From the NCBI GenBank assembly GCA_030600745.1, contig JAUVLL010000078.1, positions 1 to 10,414 of the forward strand: a stretch of 10,414 nt of DNA. The letters are read 5' to 3'. The stretch's first letter is position 1. Each line of letters begins with the position of its first letter. The notes beneath the pieces were generated by a model. That model had not been told where the DNA came from. It did no database searches and saw only the letters and a list, made by a program, of their open reading frames with translations. Of this stretch, positions 1 to 7,116 are shown one piece after another. The DNA is from Spirochaetaceae bacterium. Its GTDB lineage: Bacteria > Spirochaetota > Spirochaetia > B11-G9. Position numbers and translations under genes: made by a program.

Positions 1-1
1 T

Positions 2-37
2 AAGGCTGCTATGGTGATCATGGAGCAAGGGCAGTGA
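2..37 (+). CDS. possible 3' end of an upstream gene (partial, unidentified)
   Basis: A reading frame open from the window edge ends in TGA at 35-37; the visible tail reads KAAMVIMEQGQ. It ends just before promoter-like sequence and a well-formed ribosome binding site for the next gene, so its placement suits the end of a preceding gene. Twelve codons are far too few to name a family. Regulators of the TetR type are often found upstream of MMPL transporter operons, but nothing here shows that. The other two plus-strand frames close at 1-3 and 15-17, which makes this the only frame that can enter from the left and end sensibly. Confidence 0.3.
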   Translation, partial: KAAMVIMEQGQ

Positions 38-39
38 AG

Positions 40-68
40 TTGAAATTCTTATTGGTATGTGATATTAA
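40..68 (+). promoter_or_regulatory. candidate sigma70-type promoter for the lipid-export operon
   Basis: TTGAAA at 40-45 (5 of 6 matches to TTGACA) is separated by 17 bp from TATTAA at 63-68 (4 of 6 matches to TATAAT). Transcription would begin near 75, giving a leader of roughly 25 nt before the TTG start at 101. This is a consensus match by eye in AT-rich DNA, so chance similarity is possible. Confidence 0.35.
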
Positions 69-100
69 TATCCAGAAATTACTAGATTGAGGATGAATAT

Positions 101-2290
101 TTGAAGAAAGTTCTGTTTGTTACAATAATTTTTATGCTTGCATTAGTCGCCTTTTTCCTTATTCCTTCTGATAACGGAAATGTTGTAAAACCCTATCAGG
201 AAGCGGATAGCCAACTGTTGATTCCACAGAGAAATGTGGTTATAGTTACTCTTGATCTGGATAGCAGCGGAGTGTCCTTCTTCAATGCGGATACAATAGA
301 TATTCTTGAGAAACTTAATCAGGATTTTATAGATATTCATGGTGTTACCCAGGTGGATTCAATTCTAAATGCCAATACCATAAGGAGTGATGAGGATGAA
401 ATATATATAAGTCCCATTATTCCCGGGGAATCTGAAAGAACAACTCTTTTTTTCAATGAACTGCCTAAGGTTATAAATGAACATCTTGAGTTAAAACCCT
501 ATATAAACAGTTCAATGGATTCTCTATTATTTTATATTTACTTTGGTTATAAGGTCTCTCCGGCAGATATGGATAGTTCCTTAATGAATTTGCAGAATAG
601 GTATTCCGGACTTTCTCTTGAGTATACAGGAAAATCACCTATCGTTGCTAAGACAGAATTACTTCTTACAGATGATATTTTGGTTTTTTTACCTCTGTTA
701 CTGGTACTAATAATAGTGGTTTTTCTTAGTTTTAGAAATATAAAATCTATTGTAGTTGCATGGCTGCTTATTCTTCTTGCCGTTTTCGCATCTTATAGTT
801 TTATTCGTTTTGCGGGAGTGGAAAATTCTCCCATGATTTTGCTAATTCCGGTTTTTAGTCTTGGACTTTTAAGTGATTATATTATTCACTATTTTTATCA
901 CCTTTTTTATGCTCCTGGAAACCACGAACCAATGTATGTTAGAAAAAGGTTGATTTTCCCATTATCACTGACTGCAATTTCCACTCTTACTGGTTTTTTT
1001 TCATTACTGTTTATCAAGGGATCAGGGCACCTTCTTCTTGGCAGTGTTATCGCAGTTAGTGTTTTTATAACATATCTTGGAGTTTTCCTTTGGCTTCCGT
1101 ATTTGAAGTTTAAGATTCCTTCTCTGGATATTCTCCCCCGGTTTCAGAAGACACAGGTACATTTTTTCTCATTAATTGTTAAGAGGCGTAGAATTATTTA
1201 TATGGTTTTACTGGCTGTAATAGGGTGGGGGCTTTTTCTTTTACCTAATCTTAAAGTGGAGCCTTATCCTATAGAGCAGCTGCCTGCAGAAAGCACAATA
1301 AAAAAGGCGGATCTAATAATAAATGAAGATTTTTACGGAACTCTTCCATATTTTATTGAGATTGATACAGGTAAAGAAGGTGTTATTTTAGCCAGGGAAG
1401 CCCTGTGTGTTCTTGATGAAATTCATACTCTCATGGATAGTAGTGATGTTGTAGGTTATTCCTATTCTCTTCTAACTGTACTTAAACAATTAAGCTATTA
1501 TTTTGAAGGTGATGGTGAGATGCTGCTAAAAAATGATATGACGGATTCGTTCATTATTGAACAGTACCTCCTTTATTATTCTTCAAGTGTTGATCCATTG
1601 GAGTATGAATCCTTAATTAATGCTTCTTATCGTGTTTTTTCTGTAAAAGGACTTCTCTATTATCATAATGTAGACTCATTGAAAGAATTTTATGGTATAA
1701 TCGATCAGGTTAACACTATTTTACCGGAAGGGTGGAATCTAAAAGTCCATGGTATGGTCAGTGAACTCAAAGCTGAAGAGATATCCCTTAAGAAAAACTG
1801 GATTTTTTCATTTGTTTTTGGCAGTTTTATGATCTTTATAATGGTTCTTATCTTCTATAAAAAGCTGAGGCTGGCTTTGTTAAGTTTAATTCCCGGTTTT
1901 GTAAGCATGATATTCTCTTTTGGACTGATCAGTCTGGGAGGGTTTAGTATTGATGCCTTCAGTATAATATTTGTAGCTATAATAATCGGGTTGGTTATTG
2001 ATTACAGCATTCACACTCTGGAAGCGATAGATTCACTTACTGATCTGACATCTGTAGAGGACGGATTTGCTTTTATTATTAATTATAGCGGGAAGCCTAT
2101 TTTTCTTAGTTTCCTTACATCAATATTTTCATTTTCGGTGCTTTTTCTTTCTTCGTTCAGAGGAGCAAGAACTTTGGGGGTGTTGCTGGTTTCATCATTA
2201 TTGGTTTCTTTTTTCCTGAGTCTTTATCTTTTACCTATTATTATACTACCCTATAAAGTTAAAAGGGAAAAATCATTCAAAAAGGATTAA
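101..2290 (+). CDS. MMPL/RND-superfamily inner-membrane transporter
   Basis: This 729-residue protein has the duplicated architecture of the RND/MMPL family. TM1 (about 4-21) precedes a periplasmic domain (about 22-190) and a block of hydrophobic helices (about 192-335). A seventh helix (about 366-383) then precedes a second periplasmic domain (385-565) and a last block of helices (567-718). Each block carries the family's Asp-Tyr motif in its TM4-equivalent helix: GLLSDYIIH with D259 and GLVIDYSIH with D634. In related proteins such acidic residues sit in the proton pathway. The length and the two domains fit MMPL exporters of lipids or hydrophobic compounds (HpnN/MmpL type) rather than drug pumps of about 1,030 residues. 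The start is TTG, supported by GAGGA at 89-93 seven bases upstream; the ATG at 93 stops after three codons. Two bases separate it from the LolA-like gene, so the two are surely co-transcribed. The substrate is unknown. Confidence 0.88.
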   Translation: MKKVLFVTIIFMLALVAFFLIPSDNGNVVKPYQEADSQLLIPQRNVVIVTLDLDSSGVSFFNADTIDILEKLNQDFIDIHGVTQVDSILNANTIRSDEDEIYISPIIPGESERTTLFFNELPKVINEHLELKPYINSSMDSLLFYIYFGYKVSPADMDSSLMNLQNRYSGLSLEYTGKSPIVAKTELLLTDDILVFLPLLLVLIIVVFLSFRNIKSIVVAWLLILLAVFASYSFIRFAGVENSPMILLIPVFSLGLLSDYIIHYFYHLFYAPGNHEPMYVRKRLIFPLSLTAISTLTGFFSLLFIKGSGHLLLGSVIAVSVFITYLGVFLWLPYLKFKIPSLDILPRFQKTQVHFFSLIVKRRRIIYMVLLAVIGWGLFLLPNLKVEPYPIEQLPAESTIKKADLIINEDFYGTLPYFIEIDTGKEGVILAREALCVLDEIHTLMDSSDVVGYSYSLLTVLKQLSYYFEGDGEMLLKNDMTDSFIIEQYLLYYSSSVDPLEYESLINASYRVFSVKGLLYYHNVDSLKEFYGIIDQVNTILPEGWNLKVHGMVSELKAEEISLKKNWIFSFVFGSFMIFIMVLIFYKKLRLALLSLIPGFVSMIFSFGLISLGGFSIDAFSIIFVAIIIGLVIDYSIHTLEAIDSLTDLTSVEDGFAFIINYSGKPIFLSFLTSIFSFSVLFLSSFRGARTLGVLLVSSLLVSFFLSLYLLPIIILPYKVKREKSFKKD

Positions 2291-2292
2291 TT

Positions 2293-3069
2293 ATGAAAAG
2301 ATTATTTATATTTATCTTTATTTTATCTTCGTTAAGTCTTTCGGCTCAGAATATGACATTGAATGAAATTCTTGATGGGTACGAAGTGACTGCTTTTATT
2401 CCAAATCTAACTTCAACACTTACAGTGAAGCTAATTTCAGCCAATGGTGATGTTAGAGAAATAAAAGCTGATGCTTATCAAAAAATGATTGATGAAAACC
2501 AGGTCAGCAGGCTATTTCTTTTTGATTATCCTCCTTCGATCAGGAATACAGGTCTGCTTATTAATTCTTATTTAAATGGCGATGAGAATGTAATGTGGAT
2601 TTATCTTCCTGCTGTCAAAAGGGTTAAAAGAATAGCTCTCGCAACATCCGGGGGTGGTTATTTTATGGGGAGTGATTTTTCCTACAGTGATTTTATCTCT
2701 AAGGCAAGGGCAGATTATACTCAGGAATTTATTGGTGAAAAAGTATTAAATGGAATACCCTGCTATATGGTAAAAGAATACGGCAGTACACAGCAGCAGA
2801 GACAGGATTTTAAAGTAAGTTATATGATAAATTATTATCGAAAAGATGATTTTATTATGTATGGAAGAGATTATTACGATCTTGCCGGTGAACTTGTTAA
2901 AGAATATCGTGTCAAAGAAGCTATTGTTCTTGGACAGAATATTTATCCTACAGTAATAGAAATGGAGAATATTCAGACCGGTCATAAATCTATAATTGAG
3001 ATGACGGATGTCAGCACAGATATAATTCCTGACCGTTACTTCACCTCCAGATTCCTTAAAAGCAGGTAG
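2293..3069 (+). CDS. outer membrane lipoprotein-sorting protein (LolA-like, PF17131 type)
   Basis: A 258-residue exported protein. Residues 1-18 (KR, then a hydrophobic run ending SLSA before Q19) form a signal peptide; no lipobox Cys follows, so the mature protein is probably soluble in the periplasm. Hallmarks of the LolA-like 'outer membrane lipoprotein-sorting' family are present: WIYLPAVKRVKRI (102-114), the glycine-rich SGGGYFMGSDFSYSDF (119-134), the late YPTVIEMEN strand (218-226) and a C-terminal FTSRFL. The family has the LolA half-barrel fold, which binds lipid acyl chains. Its gene is commonly paired with an MMPL transporter, as here. Inferred role: periplasmic acceptor of the compound released by the upstream transporter, handing it to the outer membrane. 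AAGGA (2282-2286), inside the end of the preceding gene, is its ribosome binding site, so translation is probably coupled. Confidence 0.88.
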   Translation: MKRLFIFIFILSSLSLSAQNMTLNEILDGYEVTAFIPNLTSTLTVKLISANGDVREIKADAYQKMIDENQVSRLFLFDYPPSIRNTGLLINSYLNGDENVMWIYLPAVKRVKRIALATSGGGYFMGSDFSYSDFISKARADYTQEFIGEKVLNGIPCYMVKEYGSTQQQRQDFKVSYMINYYRKDDFIMYGRDYYDLAGELVKEYRVKEAIVLGQNIYPTVIEMENIQTGHKSIIEMTDVSTDIIPDRYFTSRFLKSR

Positions 3070-3075
3070 ATTTTT

Positions 3076-4371
3076 ATGAATGAAATAACAAAAAAGATTA
3101 GTTTAATAATTTTAGTTCTGATATTATCGGTTCCTTTGTTTGCTCTTGATTCTCATGGCATAATCTTTGCCGATTATTATGGACAAATTGAACCATCAAC
3201 AAATTACGAAAACTTAAGGAGCCGTTTATATTTCCAGCCAGGCCTGTCCGGCAGTCTTTTTGATTATGCCATGGATTTTGTACTTTCTGCCAATCTGTTT
3301 TATGACCTCCCTGGGGATCCTGATTTAATTGTACCGGAAAATATTTTGAGGGAAGCTTATGTTTCTATTCCCTTTGATAATTTTGATCTGTCTTTAGGTC
3401 AGAAGATAGTTTCTCCCGGGATGGTGGATGTTTTCAGCCCATTAAATATTGTTAATGGAGAGTATGCCTATAAGCTGAGTCTGGATGATCCATATAATGG
3501 GAAAAGAGCTGATTTACTGGCTCAAATACAGTATTACCCCAATTTCGACGATTCCATAGAGCTTGTCTATGTCCCGTTTCCCCGACCGGATTATGAACCA
3601 ACCAATCCTGTTAACATGAAATATCCTGGTATTATTGATATAGATATCTTATTTGATTCCGATCCATATATGCTGGATAATGCACATTCTTTCTTTTTAA
3701 CATACAACCATATTTCAGCCGGGTTTGATTTACAGTTGAACTATGCATATTATACGGAGCAGACACCAAATTTTAATACTGATGACTTAACTGCAGGAGT
3801 CTCCCTTACTGGTGATGTAGAATCAGTTTACACAAGAAATCAAACTTTTGGCGGAGCATATGGTACCAGTTTTGGAGGTGTGGCTCTGGTGGAAGAACTT
3901 GCTTTTAACCTGACTAAGGATCTTTCCGGTGATAAAATTAGCATTAAGAATTCTGATATAACTATCAACTCTCAAATTACAAAGATACTGCCAGGTGGAA
4001 CTTTTGCACAGATGAATATTATATATCAGTATATAATAAATTTTGATAACAGCGGCACTGTCTATTCATCTAATATTGATGAATATCTGGTTAATGAATT
4101 TAACACTTACTTCAATCAACCGGTTCAGAATATTGCATTTATTATTGTTCACTTACATAACAGTTTTTTACATGACAAACTCTATATGGCGTTGAATGCC
4201 GGGTATTTCCATCCTGAAATATACCTGGCTCCAAGACTGGCTTTTTCAATTTCCGACGGGATGAAGATAGAGACGGGCGCGGATATTAAGACGGGTGAAC
4301 CTTCAGATAAATTTCTGGCTCGCGGGAATTTATGGGATAATTACTATATAAGAGTAAAATATGAGTACTAA
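3076..4371 (+). CDS. outer-membrane beta-barrel protein of the lipid-export operon
   Basis: A 431-residue predicted outer-membrane protein. A signal peptide spans about 1-23 (KK, then a hydrophobic run ending in LFA). The rest alternates polar and aromatic residues with no hydrophobic helices, and the chain ends in VKYEY, a C-terminal aromatic beta-signal of the kind recognised by the BAM machinery. The stretch LSLGQKIVSPGMVDVFSPLNIVN (106-128) resembles the G(R/K)xxxxWGxxDxxsPlNvvN segment seen in DUF1302-like barrels. Those barrels often accompany MMPL and lipid-carrier genes in proteobacteria. It follows the LolA-like gene by 6 nt, with AGGTAG at 3064-3069 as its ribosome binding site. Inferred role: outer-membrane end point or acceptor of the export route. 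The exact family is uncertain; a porin of unrelated function is possible but less likely given the operon. Confidence 0.75.
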   Translation: MNEITKKISLIILVLILSVPLFALDSHGIIFADYYGQIEPSTNYENLRSRLYFQPGLSGSLFDYAMDFVLSANLFYDLPGDPDLIVPENILREAYVSIPFDNFDLSLGQKIVSPGMVDVFSPLNIVNGEYAYKLSLDDPYNGKRADLLAQIQYYPNFDDSIELVYVPFPRPDYEPTNPVNMKYPGIIDIDILFDSDPYMLDNAHSFFLTYNHISAGFDLQLNYAYYTEQTPNFNTDDLTAGVSLTGDVESVYTRNQTFGGAYGTSFGGVALVEELAFNLTKDLSGDKISIKNSDITINSQITKILPGGTFAQMNIIYQYIINFDNSGTVYSSNIDEYLVNEFNTYFNQPVQNIAFIIVHLHNSFLHDKLYMALNAGYFHPEIYLAPRLAFSISDGMKIETGADIKTGEPSDKFLARGNLWDNYYIRVKYEY

Positions 4372-4394
4372 GCGTTTTATCAAAGGATGAAACA

Positions 4395-4991
4395 ATGAAT
4401 GATTATGGAGAAAACGTTGAAATAGCAACTCTTGGTGGTGGATGTTTCTGGTGCATGGAACATCCCTTTGAAATACTGAATGGGGTAGAGGATGTTATTT
4501 CCGGTTATTCCGGAGGGGGAATAGAAAATCCCAGTTATGAGCAGGTAAGTACAGGTACTACCGGGCATGTGGAAGTAGTTCAGATAATTTACGATCCAAC
4601 AATAATCTCTTATAATGATCTTCTGGATGTATTCTGGAGACAGATAGACCCTACTGATAATGGTGGATCTTTTGTTGACAGGGGAAGTCAATATCAAAAT
4701 GTAATTTTTTATCATAGTGCTGAACAGAAAAAGATTGCAAAAGATTCAATAAAAGAGCTGGGGAAATCTGATCGTTATGACAGACCGGTTGTGACACCGG
4801 TAAGGGAGTTTACAAATTTCTATCCTGCAGAAGACTATCATCAGGATTACTATAAAAACAGCCCATTGAATTATAAATTCTATCGGATGAATTCAGGAAG
4901 AGACCAGTATAGGGAAAAAGTATGGGGCTGGTCGGAAGCAAGCTCCCTGCTCGCCCATGCAACCAGGGGCGATGATAAGGACAGAGGTTAG
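4395..4991 (+). CDS. msrA: peptide-methionine (S)-S-oxide reductase MsrA, from a broken MsrA-MsrB fusion
   Basis: MsrA reduces the S epimer of methionine sulfoxide in proteins, using a thiol reductant. The complete catalytic domain is present at residues 9-176. GCFWC (16-20) holds catalytic Cys17, followed by Glu22, GYSGG (37-41), TGHVEVV (56-62), DRGSQY (95-100) and EDYHQDYY (146-153). The start is ATG with AAAGGA at 4382-4387. No export signal is seen, so it is probably cytoplasmic. Sequence characteristic of MsrA stops near Gly178 (4926-4928). The last 20 residues (WSEASSLL...KDRG) match nothing expected, and the frame runs out while the end of an MsrB domain appears in another frame immediately afterwards. 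In normal MsrAB fusions a linker and about 140 residues of MsrB would follow. The MsrA activity is probably retained with a junk tail. The gene lies 23 nt after the barrel gene and may be read from the same transcript. Confidence 0.88.
   Translation: MNDYGENVEIATLGGGCFWCMEHPFEILNGVEDVISGYSGGGIENPSYEQVSTGTTGHVEVVQIIYDPTIISYNDLLDVFWRQIDPTDNGGSFVDRGSQYQNVIFYHSAEQKKIAKDSIKELGKSDRYDRPVVTPVREFTNFYPAEDYHQDYYKNSPLNYKFYRMNSGRDQYREKVWGWSEASSLLAHATRGDDKDRG
4928..4971 (+). other. GC-rich junction segment inside the broken msrAB gene
   Basis: These 44 bases lie between the last MsrA-like codon and the first MsrB-like codon and fit neither domain in any frame. About 30 of 44 are G or C, far above the surrounding gene. 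A 6-bp inverted repeat, TCGCCC (4951-4956) and GGGCGA (4967-4972), encloses a 10-nt loop. The segment replaces roughly 90 codons of the MsrB domain and shifts the frame. It could be filler DNA left by an imprecise deletion, the scar of a small element, or an assembly artefact. Confidence 0.5.
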
Positions 4992-5154
4992 AAGCATCAT
5001 TGCAGACTCTCATCTTGGGCATTTGTTTCATGATGGACCAATATCTACCGGTTTAAGATACTGTATTAACTCTGCATTACTGAAATTTATACCTTTTGAG
5101 GATCTTAAAAAGGAAGGGTATGAAGAGTATATAGATTTTTTTGAGTTAGAATAA
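4972..5154 (+). pseudogene. msrB: MsrB domain remnant (C-terminal third of a former MsrA-MsrB fusion)
   Basis: From ATG 4972 the sequence reads as the C-terminal part of peptide-methionine (R)-S-oxide reductase: IRTEVRS, ADSHLGHLFHDGP, TGLRYCINSALLKFIP, then EGYEEYIDFFE at the end. The cysteine in RYCINS corresponds to the MsrB catalytic Cys. The N-terminal two thirds of the domain are absent: the LTPxQYxVTQ start, the WDN/GIYVDV region and the GWPSF region. The fold cannot form, so a product would be inactive. The frame differs from the msrA frame. An ATG at 4957 (five codons further upstream) is in frame, but no convincing ribosome binding site precedes either ATG. Remaining codons show no internal stop, so the break is either recent or a sequencing/assembly error. 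Confidence 0.8.
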
Positions 5155-5190
5155 AAAACTCAACATAGAAAAAAATTTAATGAGGTGACT

Positions 5191-5559
5191 ATGGTTTTTA
5201 GTGTACTGATTATTGAAGATGAAGAGATTTTAAGCAGTATTTTAAAAGAATTCCTGGAGGGGCTGGAGTTGGAAGCAGATATTGCTGAAAACGGGGAAGA
5301 GGCTATTACAAAACTTAAATTAAGAACTTACGATGCAGCTATTGTGGATCAGGGACTTCCTGACCTATCTGGAGATGATATAATATTAAATGCCTATGCA
5401 ATAAGACCGGATGTAAGGTACTTTATTTATACAGGGGATCATACTTATAAGCCTTCAGAAGAGCTGCTGAGTATAGGTGTTGATGAGAATAGCGTAATTT
5501 TTAAACCGGTTTTTGATATGATGACAATCTATAATAAAATTTTAAATCTTGAAAATTAG
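5191..5559 (+). CDS. stand-alone response regulator receiver domain protein
   Basis: A 122-residue CheY-like single-domain protein with the full set of receiver residues. These are the acidic pair E9-D10 (LIIEDEE), phospho-acceptor D53 (AAIVDQGLPDLSG), switch T81 (YTGD) and the conserved K105-P106 (IFKPV). No DNA-binding or enzymatic output domain follows, so it must act by protein contact after phosphorylation by a sensor kinase not in this window. ATG at 5191 is preferred over the in-frame GTG at 5185, because GAGG (5182-5185) lies five bases before the ATG and overlaps the GTG. The mechanosensitive channel gene begins 25 nt downstream, so the two are probably co-transcribed. A functional link between them is only suggested by position. 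Confidence 0.85.
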   Translation: MVFSVLIIEDEEILSSILKEFLEGLELEADIAENGEEAITKLKLRTYDAAIVDQGLPDLSGDDIILNAYAIRPDVRYFIYTGDHTYKPSEELLSIGVDENSVIFKPVFDMMTIYNKILNLEN

Positions 5560-5584
5560 ATATAAGTAGGAGAAGAGCAGTTTA

Positions 5585-6886
5585 GTGAATAATATTTTGA
5601 ATGAATTTATTTCTGGTTTAGGTCTATCAGAATTCTACACTCTTGTGGTGAATAAAGCTATATTAATTGCAGTTGCGATTTTGATTGGCATTATGGTTAA
5701 TCTAATTGCAAAGAAAGTCTTTCTTTCGATAATAACCAGGATTGTCCGGAAAACTAAAACTAAATGGGATGATATTTTTGTAGAAAGGGGTGTGTTTACC
5801 CGCCTTGTCAATATAGTTCCGGCTTTGGTTCTTTATTTTGCTGTATCATACATTTTCCCAACTGCAGATGCGGCTGAGAGTTTGATTCAACGTGTCATTC
5901 TGGCATATATGATTACTGTTGTCCTCTTTATGTTAAGTTCGCTGATATCGTCTATTAATATTATTTATTCCAGCTATGCTATCTCCAGGAATCGACCTGT
6001 AAAGGGATATTTACAGGTCGTCAGAGTATTTGTCATAATGGTAGGTGTCGTGTTAATAATAACAACGATACTGAATAAGTCCCCCCTCGGGTTTTTGTCA
6101 GGTATAGGCGCTCTGTCAGCAGTAATAATGCTGGTTTTTAAGGATTCGATTCTTGGACTTGTAGCATCAGTACAACTTACCGGGAACGATATGGTACGTA
6201 TTGGAGACTGGATTACCGTTCCTGACTATGGTGCAGATGGTGATGTTGTTGACATAAAACTTCAGACGGTTATGATTCAAAACTTCGATAAAACAATTGT
6301 TAGTGTTCCGATTTATAGTTTAATTTCCTCTTCGTTTAAAAACTGGCGTGGTATGAGTGATTCTGATGGACGACGGATCAAACGGCACTTAAGCATCGAT
6401 ATGAACAGTATTAAATTTTGTTCTCCGGAGATGATAGAACGCTTCAAAAAGATTGATATACTTGGTGACTATATTGCCGGTAAACAGCAGGAGATAGATG
6501 AGGATAACATTACAAAAAAAGCGAATACCAGTGAAATGATCAATGGTCGGCGAATGACAAATCTGGGGGTTTTTAGAGCATATATCGAAGCCTATTTACG
6601 CAATCATCCAAAAATAAATAAGAACATGACCTTCCTTGTGCGACAACTGCAGCCTACAGAGGAAGGGATCGCTTTGGAACTTTATGTTTTCAGCAGAGAC
6701 CAGAACTGGGCACATTACGAGGGTATTCAGGCCGATATTTTTGACCACCTTCTGGCTACAATTTCCTATTTTGATCTGGCTGTTTATCAGACCATGTCGG
6801 GTTTGGATCTGCGAAAGGGTATTAACAATTTTAATGGTGTTTCTTTACCCCAGGGATTAGTCGACTTGAAATACAAAATCAAATAA
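5585..6886 (+). CDS. ybdG: mechanosensitive ion channel, MscS superfamily, YbdG-like
   Basis: A 433-residue inner-membrane channel, close in length to E. coli YbdG (415), a miniconductance mechanosensitive channel. Hydrophobic helices lie at about 23-43, 73-91, 103-124 and 142-162, with the pore-lining helix at about 168-195 (FLSGIGALSAVIMLVFKD). The beta domain after the pore is diagnostic of the YbdG branch: RIGDWITVPDYGADGDVVDI (205-224), VMIQNFDKTIVSVP (229-242) and SSFKNWRGMS (249-258), then GRRIKR. Such channels open when membrane tension rises and protect against hypo-osmotic shock. The start is GTG, with AGGAGA at 5568-5573 eleven bases upstream, a slightly long spacing; no better in-frame start is visible. 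Its stop codon lies directly against, and may overlap, a vapC fragment read in another frame. Confidence 0.9.
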   Translation: MNNILNEFISGLGLSEFYTLVVNKAILIAVAILIGIMVNLIAKKVFLSIITRIVRKTKTKWDDIFVERGVFTRLVNIVPALVLYFAVSYIFPTADAAESLIQRVILAYMITVVLFMLSSLISSINIIYSSYAISRNRPVKGYLQVVRVFVIMVGVVLIITTILNKSPLGFLSGIGALSAVIMLVFKDSILGLVASVQLTGNDMVRIGDWITVPDYGADGDVVDIKLQTVMIQNFDKTIVSVPIYSLISSSFKNWRGMSDSDGRRIKRHLSIDMNSIKFCSPEMIERFKKIDILGDYIAGKQQEIDEDNITKKANTSEMINGRRMTNLGVFRAYIEAYLRNHPKINKNMTFLVRQLQPTEEGIALELYVFSRDQNWAHYEGIQADIFDHLLATISYFDLAVYQTMSGLDLRKGINNFNGVSLPQGLVDLKYKIK

Positions 6887-7025
6887 ATTGCTTCGAAAAC
6901 AGGGAACATCTATCCCCACAAATGACATTTGGATAGCAGCTTCCACTATGGATACCGGATCTATTCTGTTAAGTAGTGACAAACACTTTAAAGAAGTACC
7001 GGGATTGATGGTTTTGGAATATTGA
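6882..7025 (+). pseudogene. vapC: vapC (PIN-domain toxin) C-terminal fragment
   Basis: In the third forward frame, from about 6888 to the TGA at 7023-7025, the translation ends like a VapC ribonuclease: LLRKQGTSIPTNDIWIAAS, then ILLSSDKHFKEVPGLMVLEY. The IPTNDxWIAA helix with its Asp, followed by SxDxHF with the last metal-binding Asp, are signatures of PIN-domain toxins. Only about 45 of an expected 130-140 residues are present. The N-terminal active-site Asp (in the MxxxDTS region) and the middle Glu are missing, so this cannot be an active RNase. There is no start codon or ribosome binding site, and no vapB antitoxin is visible. Upstream the frame runs into the coding end of the channel gene. 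The preceding part of a VapC appears at 8074-8148, on the other side of the nucleotidyltransferase cassette. Confidence 0.75.
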
Positions 7026-7116
7026 TATGTTCTGCATGATGAGATTGAGATAAACACAGATAGCTTTTTTCAAAAAAAAATGTAATACTGTTGATATCAC
7101 ATCGGGAGAGTTCTCT
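7026..7116 (+). promoter_or_regulatory. upstream region of the nucleotidyltransferase cassette
   Basis: This 91-nt gap holds an AT hairpin-like run (TTTTTTC followed by nine A, about 7065-7080), a -10-like TGTAATACT (7081-7089) and a short palindrome, TGATATCA (7092-7099). GGGAGAG (7104-7110) is the ribosome binding site of the next gene. A promoter for the cassette is plausible, with the palindrome well placed for autoregulation. No clear -35 element is visible, so the call rests on composition and position. Confidence 0.3.

Noticed and set aside
143..340. Minus-strand open frame of 65 codons inside the MMPL transporter gene
   Set aside because: It is antisense to a clearly coding region, with no ribosome binding site and low-complexity composition.
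101..2290. Assignment of the transporter as a tripartite drug-efflux RND pump
   Set aside because: At 729 residues it is too short for the AcrB type, and no membrane-fusion adaptor or TolC-like gene is present.
4380..4715. Minus-strand open frame of 111 codons opposite msrA
   Set aside because: It lies over the conserved MsrA catalytic region and shows no recognisable motif; it is a by-product of the msrA codons.
5141..5163. Inverted repeat TTGAGTT / AACTCAA with a 9-nt loop after the msrB remnant, considered as a terminator
   Set aside because: The stem is AT-rich and followed by CATAG and an A run on the plus strand and by A residues on the minus strand. The U tract needed for intrinsic termination is absent.
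6636..6860. Plus-strand 74-codon frame inside the channel gene, considered as the N-terminal part of the vapC fragment that follows
   Set aside because: It is in the same frame as the vapC piece but is closed by a stop at 6858-6860. Its sequence resembles no PIN domain, and it is a shifted reading of the channel C-terminus.
6857..7057. Minus-strand open frame of 66 codons over the channel/vapC junction
   Set aside because: The opposite strand reads as VapC with specific family motifs, while this frame has none.
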